Of a stretch of DNA of 64,000 nucleotides, positions 26,965-36,294 are shown piece by piece (the stretch's first letter is position 1; each line of letters starts with the position of its first letter). The notes beneath the pieces are model-generated. The model was given only the letters and a program-made list of their open reading frames with translations, ran no database searches and was not told the origin of the DNA. The DNA comes from Reinekea forsetii (lineage in GTDB: Bacteria; Pseudomonadota; Gammaproteobacteria; Pseudomonadales; Natronospirillaceae): the NCBI RefSeq assembly GCF_018860385.1, contig NZ_JAHKPH010000008.1:62001-126000 (forward strand), in the 5' to 3' direction. A program made the translations under genes and the position numbers.

Positions 26965-27498
26965 TTAGCTTGCTACAAAGCGTTCTACTTGTTCAATCGG
27001 CATATGGTCACTGGTGTCTTTTCCATACCAAACCTGCTCAATTTTTCCTGTTTTTCCAATAAGAAAGTCGGCTGGCACTAATTTGACGTGTGGGTTGGGT
27101 TGAGGGTAGCCGCCTTTTATCATACCTTTGATTATTCTTGGTAACTTAAAAAATAATGCTTTGAATAGGGCAGACGTGCTGTGTTCAACGCCATATCGAT
27201 TGTAAATATCTAAATCTGCATCACTGACGAGCTTAAAAGGTCTAGGATGCTTTGCGACATACTTGCGCACTTCATCTGCCGGTGAACTGAAAACGGCAAT
27301 TATTTCTAGATTAGAATCTTGCCAAACTTTGTATTTATGGGTTAGCTCATAAACGCGTAAATTACAAAAGGGGCATGCTGCATCTCTAAAAAACGCTAAC
27401 ATCACTTTCTTACCTTGATAATCGCTGAGTTGAATGGGCTTTCCAAAAACATCGGTCGTTGAAAAGTCGATACTTGGGCAAGGCGGCGATAATCGCAT
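26965..27498 (-). CDS. Peroxiredoxin-like (AhpC/TSA) thioredoxin-fold protein
   Basis: A 177-residue soluble protein with a thioredoxin-fold AhpC/TSA domain (FGKPIQLSDYQGKKVMLAFF, FRDAACPFCNLRVYEL). The active site is CPFC (Cys42, Cys45), a disulphide-type pair in place of the single peroxidatic Cys of classical peroxiredoxins. VFSSPADEVRKYV and DFLIGKTGKIEQVWYGKD fit the peroxiredoxin-like group that takes its electrons by an unknown route. No signal peptide, so it is cytoplasmic. It is convergent with the ectoine operon and stands alone. Peroxide reduction or thiol exchange are the likely activities. Confidence 0.8.
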   Translation of the reverse strand: MRLSPPCPSIDFSTTDVFGKPIQLSDYQGKKVMLAFFRDAACPFCNLRVYELTHKYKVWQDSNLEIIAVFSSPADEVRKYVAKHPRPFKLVSDADLDIYNRYGVEHSTSALFKALFFKLPRIIKGMIKGGYPQPNPHVKLVPADFLIGKTGKIEQVWYGKDTSDHMPIEQVERFVAS

Positions 27499-27668
27499 AT
27501 TTTTCTCAATTGGTTTGAATTAATTAATACATACGTAAAGGAAGAGTAGTTGGATCACATATTGATTTGGCTTTTTGAATTTCCTGCTATAAAGTTTGAG
27601 CGAACCAGTCTAAAGTTATGTTATTAAGGCATTTTTAGTGTCGATTTTGGTCATTGCGGGAGTTTTCA

Positions 27669-28142
27669 GTGGAGTCATTGTTATCTATAGAGCCGTTTAG
27701 TTGGGGTTCTGTGTTCGGCGCTATTTTGTGTGGGTGTATCATCGGGTTGGAGCGTCAATTGCGCGGAAAACCCGTTGGCATCAGGACATCTTCTTTAATT
27801 GTGCTGGGGACCTATGTTTTTATTACTTCTGCCATGGCTGTAGCAACGGATGTTTCTGATCCCTCTAGGATCATTGGTCAAGTTGTTACGGGCGTAGGGT
27901 TCTTAGGTGCGGGCGTTATGATGGCTAAAGGGGGGATGGTTATAGGTGTGACATCGGCGGCTGCCATTTGGACGCTGGCCGCGATAGGGGTGTGCATAGC
28001 CGTCATAGATATGATTACAGCCATTAAGTTATCGGTGATCGTAGTCAGTATTCTCTATGGTGTGGACCTTTTAGAGGATTACTCTGCGGCATTTACGCGA
28101 GGGGCGCATAAAAAAATTCGTGGTTGGCGAAAAAGGCCTTAA
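27669..28142 (+). CDS. MgtC/SapB family membrane protein
   Basis: A 157-residue inner-membrane protein with four to five helices covering most of its length. Family motifs are GLERQLRGKPVGIRT (about residues 25-39) and VVTGVGFLGAGVMMAKGG, which are strongly conserved in MgtC. MgtC proteins are linked to growth at low Mg2+ and to control of the F-type ATPase; this short form lacks the ACT-like C-terminal domain of Salmonella MgtC and resembles SapB/YhiD types. A GTG start at 27669 with GGGAG at 6-base spacing is preferred over a TTG at 27654 that overlaps that ribosome site. Confidence 0.87.
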   Translation: MESLLSIEPFSWGSVFGAILCGCIIGLERQLRGKPVGIRTSSLIVLGTYVFITSAMAVATDVSDPSRIIGQVVTGVGFLGAGVMMAKGGMVIGVTSAAAIWTLAAIGVCIAVIDMITAIKLSVIVVSILYGVDLLEDYSAAFTRGAHKKIRGWRKRP

Positions 28143-28151
28143 ATGTAACAA

Positions 28152-28195
28152 GTAAGGTAAATCGATGCGCTCGATTTACCTTACCATCCGTTTTT
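28152..28195. terminator. Long hairpin, probable bidirectional terminator between mgtC-type gene and ychF
   Basis: A perfect 14-bp stem (28152-28165 with 28171-28184) and a TGCGC loop. A T run at 28191-28195 lies six bases past the stem on the + side. It separates two convergent genes. Confidence 0.6.
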
Positions 28196-29285
28196 AAACG
28201 TTAAAACGGAAGTGCATTACATCACCGTCTTTGACAATGTATTCTTTACCTTCAAGGCGCCACTTTCCAGCGTCTTTTGCACCAGATTCACCGTTAAATT
28301 CGATGAAATCATTGTAGGCAACCGTTTCAGCACGAATAAAACCTTTTTCAAAGTCAGTATGGATAACACCTGCGGCATTAGGAGCCGTTGCGCCTACTTT
28401 TACTGTCCAAGCGCGAACTTCTTGTACACCAGCCGTAAAGAAGGTTTGTAAGCCTAGTAATTTGTAAGAGGCTCGAATAACTTTGTTTAAGCCGGGTTCA
28501 TCCATGCCTAAATCACTTAAGAATTCGATTTTTTCGTCATCTTCTAATTCTGCAATTTCAGACTCTAACTTATTGCATATCACCACCACTTCCGCGTTTT
28601 CAGCGGCCGCAATTTCACGTACTTTATCTAAATACGGATTGTCTTCAAAACCATCTTCATTGACGTTGGCTATGTATAGCGTCGGCTTGGTCGTCAACAA
28701 GTGGAACTGATGGAGTTCTTTCTTTTCATCATCACTTAGATCGACAGCGCGCACTGGCATGGCTTGATCAAGTGTCGGCTTAATCTTTTCCAAAAGAGCA
28801 ACTAAACGAATGGCCTCTTTATCTTGGCCTTTGGCTTTTTTAAGTAGCTTATGCAGCTGTTTTTCAACAGCATCGAGATCAGACAGTGCTAGCTCAGTAT
28901 TGATCACTTCAATGTCAGACGCTGGGTCTACTTTGTTGGCGACGTGAATGACGTTTTCGTTATCAAAGCAACGAACCACGTGTGCAATGGCATCGGTTTC
29001 TCGAATGTTGGCTAAAAACTGATTGCCAAGACCTTCACCTTTAGAGGCTCCAGCTACTAATCCAGCAATGTCAACGAACTCCATTGTGGTTGGAATAGTG
29101 CGCTTTGGACTTACAATAGCTGCGATTTTATCTTGTCGAGGATCCGGCACCGGTACAACACCGGTATTTGGCTCAATCGTACAAAAAGGAAAGTTTTCTG
29201 CATCAATGCCTGCTTGTGTTAAGGCATTAAATAAAGTGGATTTACCGACGTTTGGTAAGCCAACGATGCCGCATTTGATACCCAT
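28194..29285 (-). CDS. ychF: Ribosome-binding ATPase YchF (OBG family)
   Basis: A 363-residue P-loop protein of the OBG/HflX family, equal in length to E. coli YchF, which hydrolyses ATP and binds the 70S ribosome and 50S subunit. The N-terminus has [18 protein letters not shown] (Walker A) and [20 protein letters not shown] (G3). NKLE at about 237-240 replaces the NKxD guanine-specifying motif, which explains ATP preference. The C-terminal TGS domain ends in [15 protein letters not shown]. It lies 18 bases behind pth, the usual pth-ychF pair, and shares its transcript. Confidence 0.97.
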   Translation of the reverse strand: MGIKCGIVGLPNVGKSTLFNALTQAGIDAENFPFCTIEPNTGVVPVPDPRQDKIAAIVSPKRTIPTTMEFVDIAGLVAGASKGEGLGNQFLANIRETDAIAHVVRCFDNENVIHVANKVDPASDIEVINTELALSDLDAVEKQLHKLLKKAKGQDKEAIRLVALLEKIKPTLDQAMPVRAVDLSDDEKKELHQFHLLTTKPTLYIANVNEDGFEDNPYLDKVREIAAAENAEVVVICNKLESEIAELEDDEKIEFLSDLGMDEPGLNKVIRASYKLLGLQTFFTAGVQEVRAWTVKVGATAPNAAGVIHTDFEKGFIRAETVAYNDFIEFNGESGAKDAGKWRLEGKEYIVKDGDVMHFRFNV

Positions 29286-29303
29286 ATTCGGATCTCCAGT
29301 TGG

Positions 29304-29894
29304 TTATTCAGGTTTAAAGCTGTGTAGATTGTTCATAGCTTTTGACCAGTTTCCGGCAAAAGCGAGTTCTGTTTGTTCTATTGCGCAATCGTATGCGCGT
29401 TCCAAGTTAATTCTATCGTCTACTGGCGCTTTCGATAAGACAAAATCGGCCACTTCTTTTGCGTGACCTGGGTGACCAATGCCTAATCGTAATCGATAAA
29501 AGTTACGATTATTGGCCAGCGCAGCAATAATATCTCGCAGACCATTGTGTCCACCATGACCGCCGCCTTGCTTAAATCTTGCGGTGCCTGGTTCAATATC
29601 TAGCTCATCGTGAGCGACTAAGATGTTTTCTACTGGGATTTTATAAAAGTTAGAAAACGCGCCAACGGCTTGGCCGCTGCGATTCATAAAACTCATGGGT
29701 TTTATCAACCAAATTTTGTTGGCATTAATTAATACTGAACAAATTTCTGCGCCATATTTAGACTCGAATTTCCAGCTGCCGCCGTATTTACGGGCAAGTG
29801 CATCGATATAATCAAAGCCTGCATTGTGGCGAGTATTCTCATATTGTGCGCCCGGGTTTCCGAGGCCGACAACCAATTGAATTGAATCTTTCAT
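29304..29894 (-). CDS. pth: Peptidyl-tRNA hydrolase
   Basis: Releases peptides from peptidyl-tRNA that has dropped off the ribosome. The 196-residue protein has [19 protein letters not shown] with the catalytic His in [21 protein letters not shown], the catalytic Asp in VAHDELDI, and [14 protein letters not shown]. Length and all active-site residues are standard. It lies between rplY and ychF, the conserved order in gammaproteobacteria; a terminator between rplY and pth means much of its transcription may depend on read-through or a local promoter. Confidence 0.98.
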   Translation of the reverse strand: MKDSIQLVVGLGNPGAQYENTRHNAGFDYIDALARKYGGSWKFESKYGAEICSVLINANKIWLIKPMSFMNRSGQAVGAFSNFYKIPVENILVAHDELDIEPGTARFKQGGGHGGHNGLRDIIAALANNRNFYRLRLGIGHPGHAKEVADFVLSKAPVDDRINLERAYDCAIEQTELAFAGNWSKAMNNLHSFKPE

Positions 29895-29917
29895 AGGATA
29901 ATGTACTTTTTAGCTAT

Positions 29918-29941
29918 AAAAAAAGGGCCATAAAGGCCCTT
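29918..29941 (-). terminator. Intrinsic terminator behind rplY
   Basis: AAGGGCC/GGCCCTT stem (29923-29929 with 29935-29941) with an ATAAA loop. On the - strand it runs into seven T (29918-29924). It lies between rplY and pth. Confidence 0.85.
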
Positions 29942-29959
29942 CAATCAGTGCCGCTAAGA

Positions 29960-30583
29960 TTACTCAGCGTCACCTTCTTCAGTCGTTTCATCTTCATCTT
30001 CAGAAACGCCTGCAGGCTTCATGATAGAAACAACTGGCATATCGTGAGATTCGCCTTTGTTTAATTCTACCAAAGTAATGCCTTTAGAAAGTTTCAGTTC
30101 AGACAAGTGAACTACTTGGCCTGGCTCTAAACCAGCAAGATCAACTTCGATGAACTGTGGTAGATCACCGATCTTACAGGATACTTCAACTTCAGTTGCA
30201 ACGTGTTGAACCTTGTTACCTGCTTTAACGATTGGTGCTTCGTTTAAGAAGTGTAGAGGTACGCGCTTACGAACAACAGATGACTTAGTTACACGCTCAA
30301 AGTCGATGTGAACAGGGAAGTCAGTTGCTGGGTGACGTTGTAGGTCGATCAGAACAGCTTGCTCTTCTTTACCATCGACATTCACAGTCAGTACTTGTGA
30401 ATAGAACGCTTCGTTTTCAAGTGCTTTAACCAGTTCTTTAAGCTCTAGAGTTAAGCTAGCAGGCTTACGGTTTTTTGCACCGCCATAAATTACGCCAGGT
30501 ACTTTATTTTCACGACGCAGGCGGCGGCTCGCACCTTTCCCTGTTTCCGTACGTACGGTGGCATTAATTTCAAAAGTTGACAT
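29960..30583 (-). CDS. rplY: 50S ribosomal protein L25, CTC form
   Basis: 5S-rRNA-binding ribosomal protein. At 207 residues it is the long (CTC/TL5-like) form: the N-terminal L25 domain (about 1-95, with GKGASRRLRRENKVPGVIYG) is followed by a beta-rich C-terminal domain (FLNEAPIVKAGNKVQHVATE, LPQFIEVDLAGLEPGQVVHL) and an acidic tail. Long forms in other bacteria are stress associated. A GGAGCAAC ribosome site precedes the ATG. It lies 110 bases behind prs, the usual order prs-rplY-pth-ychF. Confidence 0.97.
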   Translation of the reverse strand: MSTFEINATVRTETGKGASRRLRRENKVPGVIYGGAKNRKPASLTLELKELVKALENEAFYSQVLTVNVDGKEEQAVLIDLQRHPATDFPVHIDFERVTKSSVVRKRVPLHFLNEAPIVKAGNKVQHVATEVEVSCKIGDLPQFIEVDLAGLEPGQVVHLSELKLSKGITLVELNKGESHDMPVVSIMKPAGVSEDEDETTEEGDAE

Positions 30584-30693
30584 TTTGTTGCTCCAAAATT
30601 TACGTTACCCCAGATATCGCGACCATATCTGAAGCAGTTAATAGTGAGTCAGTAGTTAGGAATTAGCGCTAACTTGCTGCTAAATGATCCGAA

Positions 30694-31632
30694 TTATCGG
30701 AACATTGCACTGATTGACTCTTCGTTGCTTACCCGGCGCATCGCTTCTGCAAGGATGCCTGCCATCGAAAGCTGGCGGATACTATCACAGCTTTGCGCTT
30801 CAGGCGAGAGCGGAATCGTATCCGATACGACTAATTCGATAGAAGAATCGGTAATTCGTTGTACGGCTGGGCCGCTCAGTACAGGGTGAGTGGCGTAAGC
30901 AACCACTTTGGTGGCGCCGAACTCAATAAGCGCTTCGGCGGCTTGGCAAAGTGTGCCGGCGGTATCCACCATGTCGTCGACCAATATGCAGGTGCGGCCA
31001 CTCACATCACCAATGATGTTCATGATTTCAAGTTCATTGGCCTTTGGGCGTCGTTTATCGATGATGGCAAGGTCAGCACCTAGCTGTTTTGCGATGGCTC
31101 TTGCGCGAACTACTCCACCTACGTCAGGAGAAACCACGACCATATCTTGGTAATTCTGCTTTTGAATGTCATCAAGCAAAATAGGGGAGCCATAGATGTT
31201 GTCTACGGGGATGTTAAAAAAGCCTTGGATTTGTTCAGCGTGTAAATCGACCGTGAGTATTCTGTCTATACCAACGACCGTTAACATGTCGGCGACCGCT
31301 TTTGAAGAAATCGGCGTGCGCGAACTTCTAGGGCGTCGATCTTGGCGAGCATAACCAAAGTAGGGGATAACGGCCGTGATTCGTCCAGCAGAGGCACGCT
31401 TTAGTGCATCGGCCATGAAAAGTATTTCCATGAGGTTATCATTTGTTGGCTGACAGGTTGGCTGGATAATGAATACATCAGCGCCTCGAACATTATCAGT
31501 AACTTCAATGGCAACTTCACCATCGCTGAACTTACTGACTTCAACGTCACCGAGCGGAATACCTAAGCGATCGACGACACTTTGGGCGAGAGTAGGGTTC
31601 GCATTACCGCTGAAAACCATCATTTTTGACAC
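30694..31632 (-). CDS. prs: Ribose-phosphate pyrophosphokinase
   Basis: Makes PRPP from ribose 5-phosphate and ATP for nucleotide, His and Trp synthesis. The 312-residue protein has the class I features [23 protein letters not shown], the flexible-loop DKRRP, and the PRPP-binding loop [13 protein letters not shown]. It begins with GTG; the N-terminus [12 protein letters not shown] and an AGGTGG site at 7 bases support that start. It sits between ispE and rplY, the gammaproteobacterial order. I looked for the tRNA-Gln found in this gap in some relatives and saw none in the 91 bases. Confidence 0.98.
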   Translation of the reverse strand: MSKMMVFSGNANPTLAQSVVDRLGIPLGDVEVSKFSDGEVAIEVTDNVRGADVFIIQPTCQPTNDNLMEILFMADALKRASAGRITAVIPYFGYARQDRRPRSSRTPISSKAVADMLTVVGIDRILTVDLHAEQIQGFFNIPVDNIYGSPILLDDIQKQNYQDMVVVSPDVGGVVRARAIAKQLGADLAIIDKRRPKANELEIMNIIGDVSGRTCILVDDMVDTAGTLCQAAEALIEFGATKVVAYATHPVLSGPAVQRITDSSIELVVSDTIPLSPEAQSCDSIRQLSMAGILAEAMRRVSNEESISAMFR

Positions 31633-31723
31633 GTTTAATCCACCTTTGGTTGGCTTATGCTTAAAAAGTTAAGTTAAACGGCTGTGCGCAACCGATTAAC
31701 CGAAGAAATTGGCTTAATTTGGG

Positions 31724-32575
31724 TTACGTTTGTATATTTAATTGGTTGTGAACGGGCGAGGAGTCGAGGCCCTTTGCTATATAGGTCGTTAATTCTGGGT
31801 TTGTTTGATTCAGTCTTGCTTTCACGATATTGGCTGCTGATTCTGAGTCGGTTGCAATAAAAATACAAGATCCTGATCCAGTGAGCTTCGCCTCTGCGAT
31901 TGGCTGGCAAGCGTTGAAAATATCATCTATATCAGGATGCAGCTTTCTGACTAGCGGTTCAAAATCATTGTGTCCGAGTGCCGCTAAATCGGTGCGTATT
32001 GTGCTCTTCGCGGTATCCCGTGTCAATTCTGGATGAGCAAACAACAGTGCCGTTGAAACATGCACCTTAGGGTGAATTATGACGTACCATTTTTCGGGGA
32101 GAGCAACGGGCGTCAATTGCTCACCAACGCCTTCGGCCCAAGCGCTTCGGCCACGAATAAACACTGGGATATCCGCGCCTAATGACAAGCCAATATCAGC
32201 GAGTTCGTCAATGGTTAGCTGGCACTGCCAAAGATGATTTAATGCTAATAATGCGCTGGCCGCATCTGAGCTGCCCCCACCGATACCACCACCCATAGGC
32301 AGCTTTTTATTGAGATGAATACGAGCGCCTACCTTTAGTTGACAGTGTTTTTGCAGCGCTTTTGCCGCTTTCACTACCAAATTATCGGGTGATTCGATCT
32401 CTGGATCTGAACAGCTAAATCCAATTGAGTTATGTGTGTGCAGGCTCAAGCTCAGTTCATCGTGTAGATCAACTAATTGGAAAATACTTTGTAACTGATG
32501 ATACCCGTTGGACGTTCGCCCGACGATATGAAGAAATAGATTTAACTTAGCTGGAGCGCTGACAGTAAGCGGCAT
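31724..32575 (-). CDS. ispE: 4-diphosphocytidyl-2-C-methyl-D-erythritol kinase
   Basis: GHMP-family kinase of 283 residues that phosphorylates CDP-methylerythritol in the MEP route to isoprenoids. The N-terminus APAKLNLFLHIVGRTSNGYH carries the catalytic Lys, the glycine-rich ATP loop is PMGGGIGGGSSDAASALLAL, and LTGSGSCIFIA is the third GHMP motif. It lies 28 bases behind lolB and upstream of prs, so lolB-ispE-prs may be one transcript. Length matches E. coli (283). Confidence 0.97.
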   Translation of the reverse strand: MPLTVSAPAKLNLFLHIVGRTSNGYHQLQSIFQLVDLHDELSLSLHTHNSIGFSCSDPEIESPDNLVVKAAKALQKHCQLKVGARIHLNKKLPMGGGIGGGSSDAASALLALNHLWQCQLTIDELADIGLSLGADIPVFIRGRSAWAEGVGEQLTPVALPEKWYVIIHPKVHVSTALLFAHPELTRDTAKSTIRTDLAALGHNDFEPLVRKLHPDIDDIFNACQPIAEAKLTGSGSCIFIATDSESAANIVKARLNQTNPELTTYIAKGLDSSPVHNQLNIQT

Positions 32576-32603
32576 AGATCACGACGTAGTTGTAAAATCG
32601 TGG

Positions 32604-33164
32604 CTATTGTAACAAGCTCCACTCCCGAATGACGAGCTTTCCGCTGCGATCTTCTCTAGAAAAACTGAGTTTTGTGGGCATAAATGGTGGACTATCTTGG
32701 TATCGAGAGTACTGAACCGTCCAGCCGGCCTGTGTTAACTCGTTTATAAAGCCGCTTGTTTCATTTAGTTGCTGTTTAAATGGTTCATTCGGTTTAGGTA
32801 AAGCCCTAACCCAATACCTTAAATAGTCCAGCGGTAGAGAGATTTGTTGTAGGTCCCACAATAGGTCTTCCAAATTGTTGGCTGTCCATTGGTCTTTGCC
32901 TTGCACCAATGTGGCAGACGCTTGGTCGCCATATACATTTATGCGGCCTTGACCGAGAGGACCGCTCAGTTCGATATCAAATGCACTGGCTTCCTGGCGC
33001 CAGATAACGTTAAAGCTGCTGGCCTCGACACTATTTTTAACCGCCATTTTGCCTTTGAACGCCCAATCGATATTTTCATCGTGGGATAGGTTGGAAAAGC
33101 TAGCACAGCCAACCAACACTAAACTCAATGTCATTGCAGCAAAGCGAGTAACTAGGTTATTCAT
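32604..33164 (-). CDS. lolB: Outer-membrane lipoprotein receptor LolB
   Basis: Accepts lipoproteins from periplasmic LolA and inserts them in the outer membrane. The 186-residue precursor has a lipobox ending LVLVGC (Cys20) and then a LolB domain with DWAFKGKMAVKN, SFNVIWRQEASAFDIELSGPLG and the mid-region DYLRYWVRALPKP. Its ATG overlaps the stop of the TPR lipoprotein gene by 8 bases, a frequent partner in gammaproteobacteria. With the separate LolA/LolCDE-like set at 56.7 kb it shows that this genome contains a canonical Lol route as well as the paralogous one. Confidence 0.94.
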   Translation of the reverse strand: MNNLVTRFAAMTLSLVLVGCASFSNLSHDENIDWAFKGKMAVKNSVEASSFNVIWRQEASAFDIELSGPLGQGRINVYGDQASATLVQGKDQWTANNLEDLLWDLQQISLPLDYLRYWVRALPKPNEPFKQQLNETSGFINELTQAGWTVQYSRYQDSPPFMPTKLSFSREDRSGKLVIREWSLLQ

Positions 33165-34878
33165 TGAACAGCTTATCTAACCTCTCTAAAAAGGGGCTTT
33201 CTGGGTTGAGTTCAACGACCCGTTGGTAATAATGTTGAGCTTGCTCTTGATCATTAATGTACCAATACACTTCAGCGATGTGAGCCGCTACTTCGTCAAT
33301 TTTTAATTGCTGATAAGCTTTGGTTAACCAATCGAGCGCTTTTTTTGGTTCGCCCAGTCGATACAATAGCCAGCCTTTTGAGTCCATAAACGCCGGGTTG
33401 TTTGGTTGCTCCTTTAGCGCCTTGTCGATATAGCGTTGGGCTTGAGGTAGGTTTTTATTTAGGTCAGCCCAGGTATAACCGAGCGCATTCATGGCGTTTA
33501 CATTGGCTGGATCAAGTGTGAGCACTTTTTCTAAATTGTCTTCTAAGCCCGCGAAATTTTCTATGGAAGCAAATAAAAGCGCCTGCTCATACAATAGGTC
33601 TGTGTTGTTTGGGGATTCTTCTAAAGCCTGGGTATACACCTTGATGGCTCTATCTAGGTGCCCCAGTTGTTGTTCATAGCCCGCTTCTATTTTCCAGTAC
33701 AGGGTTTCTTGCCCTGCATCTTTCTCTTTAGCCTGAGCCAGTGCCATAAAAAGAAGGTTACGGTCTTCTTCACGGCCCAATTGTGCCCATTCTGCTAATG
33801 CTGATGCGAGGTACGGCGGGGCTTGTACTTGCTCAAAGTGGCTGGCCGCAATGCTGGGTTGATTGTTCTCAAGGTGAATTAAGCCCAAGAAATAGTGGCC
33901 TTCATCAACAAAACCTTGCTCCAGTAAGTGTTGGAAAATGGCAGCAGCGGTGTCTAAATCGTTTTGTTCAAATGCAACCCGTGCATAGGTTCGAGCGATA
34001 ATGGGTTCATTCGAAAAGCGTGTATGCAGTACTTGCAGCTCGCCAACATTTGCTCGATCGTAGCGATAAAGGTGGCGTGCGTAACTCACGGCTACTTCCA
34101 CATCGGTTGGGTGTCTTTTAACCAGTGCTTTAATGAGCTTAGTCGCCTGCTTGATTTGTTCTGTTTTGATAAGAACCTGATATTTAAATAAGTGATAGGT
34201 CAGTGCCGGTTCGAGTTGTATGGCTTGCTCCACGTAGGCTTCTGATTGTGCAATATCGTTTTTTAAGAAATATAAGCGTGCGAGCGAGAACTGCAGTGAG
34301 TGTGACGCAGGGTAGGTTTTGAGTAACGATTCGAAAAGGCTGATGAGTTCGTTCGTTTGATCAGCCTGCAATTGGCTGGAATGAGGCAATGCAAGATTCA
34401 CGTTTGCATTTGCATCAATTGTCAGCCATTGCTCAATGTGGCCTTTAGCGGCTTCGTAGTCACCTAAGTTCAACGTCGCTATCGCGAGAGATTGCCAGGG
34501 GCCAGCCGCTTCAGGTTCTATGGTTGACCATTGAATGCCTAATAACCGCACCGACTCATAGTGTCCGATACTCTGATTCAGCGCGACAGCCCGTTCAAAA
34601 ACAGAGGGGTCGGATTCATGCTCGCTGATTAATCGGTAGATTGAGGCCGCACTGCCTAAATCTCCTCTATTGATGGCAATTTCCGCAAGCAGTAATTCAA
34701 AAAAAGTTTGGCCAGTGAGTGGCTTTGGGTTGTTCGCCTTTAAAATTTTGCTCTCTGATTCAGCAGAATCCTTAAGATCGGCATTACCTTCGCCTTGTGT
34801 CGCAGTTGTGGAGCAAGCAAGCAGCAAAGCAGCGGCAAGAAATGAGCTGAAGCGTTTTAATAAGTGTGTGTATGGCAT
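33157..34878 (-). CDS. Tetratricopeptide-repeat lipoprotein
   Basis: A 573-residue protein with a lipoprotein-type N-terminus (KRFSSFLAAALLLAC, Cys22) followed by a low-complexity linker and about ten TPR or TPR-like helical pairs spanning residues 55-570. Clear units include ESPNNTDLLYEQALLFASIE, DPANVNAMNALGYTWADLNK and EQPNNPAFMDSKGWLLYRLG. Proteins of this type upstream of lolB are common in gammaproteobacteria and their role is not established; scaffolding of envelope assembly is plausible. It overlaps lolB by 8 bases and is divergent from hemA (131 bases). Confidence 0.9.
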   Translation of the reverse strand: MPYTHLLKRFSSFLAAALLLACSTTATQGEGNADLKDSAESESKILKANNPKPLTGQTFFELLLAEIAINRGDLGSAASIYRLISEHESDPSVFERAVALNQSIGHYESVRLLGIQWSTIEPEAAGPWQSLAIATLNLGDYEAAKGHIEQWLTIDANANVNLALPHSSQLQADQTNELISLFESLLKTYPASHSLQFSLARLYFLKNDIAQSEAYVEQAIQLEPALTYHLFKYQVLIKTEQIKQATKLIKALVKRHPTDVEVAVSYARHLYRYDRANVGELQVLHTRFSNEPIIARTYARVAFEQNDLDTAAAIFQHLLEQGFVDEGHYFLGLIHLENNQPSIAASHFEQVQAPPYLASALAEWAQLGREEDRNLLFMALAQAKEKDAGQETLYWKIEAGYEQQLGHLDRAIKVYTQALEESPNNTDLLYEQALLFASIENFAGLEDNLEKVLTLDPANVNAMNALGYTWADLNKNLPQAQRYIDKALKEQPNNPAFMDSKGWLLYRLGEPKKALDWLTKAYQQLKIDEVAAHIAEVYWYINDQEQAQHYYQRVVELNPESPFLERLDKLFNE

Positions 34879-35028
34879 AGTTAACCTAAAATCACCCGAA
34901 CAGAGGTTTAAAAAGTGCTAAATAATGTAAATTTACGAATAGTTAAGAATATTAGCACAGGCGTTATCGCCTAATTTAGGTAAAGTCGTTAGAATACGGC
35001 GTTTTTACAAATGAGGCACCACCAAGGC

Positions 35029-36288
35029 ATGTCATTATTGGCCATTGGTATCAATCACAATACAGCATCTGTTGAAGTTCGCGAAAAAGTGAGCTTTATG
35101 CCTGAAACCATGTCTGTATCGTTGCAGTCTATTCAACAATTGCCCGGTATCTCTGAAACCGTCATTTTATCCACTTGTAATCGGTCGGAGATTTATTGTT
35201 ATGTCGAACAAGCCGAGCAATCGGCTCAAGCGGTAGTCAAGTGGTTGGCTGACACGCATCATCTTGACCCAGTGTCCTTACAGAAATGCACCTATGTACA
35301 TACCGATCAACAAGCCGTTGGGCACATCAGTAAAGTCGCTTCTGGCTTAGACAGTATGGTGTTGGGTGAACCTCAAATTTTAGGCCAGCTAAAATCGGCT
35401 TATGCCGTTGCTAAAGAGTACAAAACTGTAGGATCCATGCTGAACTTTGTCTTTCAGCACAGTTTTAAAGTAGCCAAACAGGTACGCACTGAAACGGCCA
35501 TTGGTGAGAATGCCGTGAGTGTCGCATTCGCAGCCGTTAGTTTAAGTACTCGTATTTTTGAAGATTTATCTAAATGTTCGGCACTGTTGGTTGGTGCTGG
35601 AGAAACGATCGACTTAGTTGCTAGACACTTACGTGAAAAAGGGTTGACGAACCTCACGGTGGCTAACCGAACGTTAGCGCGTGCCGAAAACCTGGCCAAA
35701 GAATTTAGTGCGCGAGCGTGTTTGCTGTCTGACATTCCTGAAGAACTGCCTAAGGCTGATATTGTAATTTCCTCTACCGCCAGCCAGTTACCTTTAATTG
35801 GAAAAGGAATGGTAGAGCGTGCGCTTAAACAGCGTAAACACAAACCCATGTTTATGGTCGATATAGCGGTACCTCGTGATATTGAACACGAAGTGGGTGA
35901 TTTAAACGATGTGTTTTTATACACGGTAGATGACTTGCGCTCTGTGATAGAAGATAATCGCCGATCTAGACAAGTAGCCGCGCAAGAAGCAGAACGCATC
36001 ATAGAGCGTCAAACACGCTCGTTTGTTTCGCAGGTTAATGTGCGCGAATCAGGTCAGCTGATCCGTACCATGCGAGATAACGCGCAACAAGTTAAACAAA
36101 GCGAATTAGAAAAAGCTAAAAAGGCGATCGCTTCGGGCGAAGACCCTGAAGCTGTTATGCAGTTGTTAGCTCATAACATTACTAATAAACTCATGCACAG
36201 TCCTACCATTGCGTTGCGTAAAGCCTTTGAAGAAGGCGACCCGCAAGCCAGTGACTGGGCGATAAAATTATCTGATATAAAACCTTAG
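35029..36288 (+). CDS. hemA: Glutamyl-tRNA reductase
   Basis: First enzyme of C5 tetrapyrrole synthesis, reducing glutamyl-tRNA(Glu) to glutamate-1-semialdehyde. The 419-residue protein has the catalytic Cys in VILSTCNRSEIYCY, GEPQILGQLKSAY, and the NADPH domain LLVGAGETIDLVARHL, then a helical dimerisation tail. The start at 35029 gives the family N-terminus MSLLAIGINHNTA; an in-frame ATG at 35011 has no better ribosome site. It is the first gene of hemA-prfA-prmC. Confidence 0.97.
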   Translation: MSLLAIGINHNTASVEVREKVSFMPETMSVSLQSIQQLPGISETVILSTCNRSEIYCYVEQAEQSAQAVVKWLADTHHLDPVSLQKCTYVHTDQQAVGHISKVASGLDSMVLGEPQILGQLKSAYAVAKEYKTVGSMLNFVFQHSFKVAKQVRTETAIGENAVSVAFAAVSLSTRIFEDLSKCSALLVGAGETIDLVARHLREKGLTNLTVANRTLARAENLAKEFSARACLLSDIPEELPKADIVISSTASQLPLIGKGMVERALKQRKHKPMFMVDIAVPRDIEHEVGDLNDVFLYTVDDLRSVIEDNRRSRQVAAQEAERIIERQTRSFVSQVNVRESGQLIRTMRDNAQQVKQSELEKAKKAIASGEDPEAVMQLLAHNITNKLMHSPTIALRKAFEEGDPQASDWAIKLSDIKP

Positions 36289-36294
36289 GTTTCC

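Noticed and set aside
31633-31723. tRNA-Gln between prs and ispE, as in some pseudomonads
   Set aside because: No cloverleaf or terminal CCA pattern can be found on either strand of this gap.
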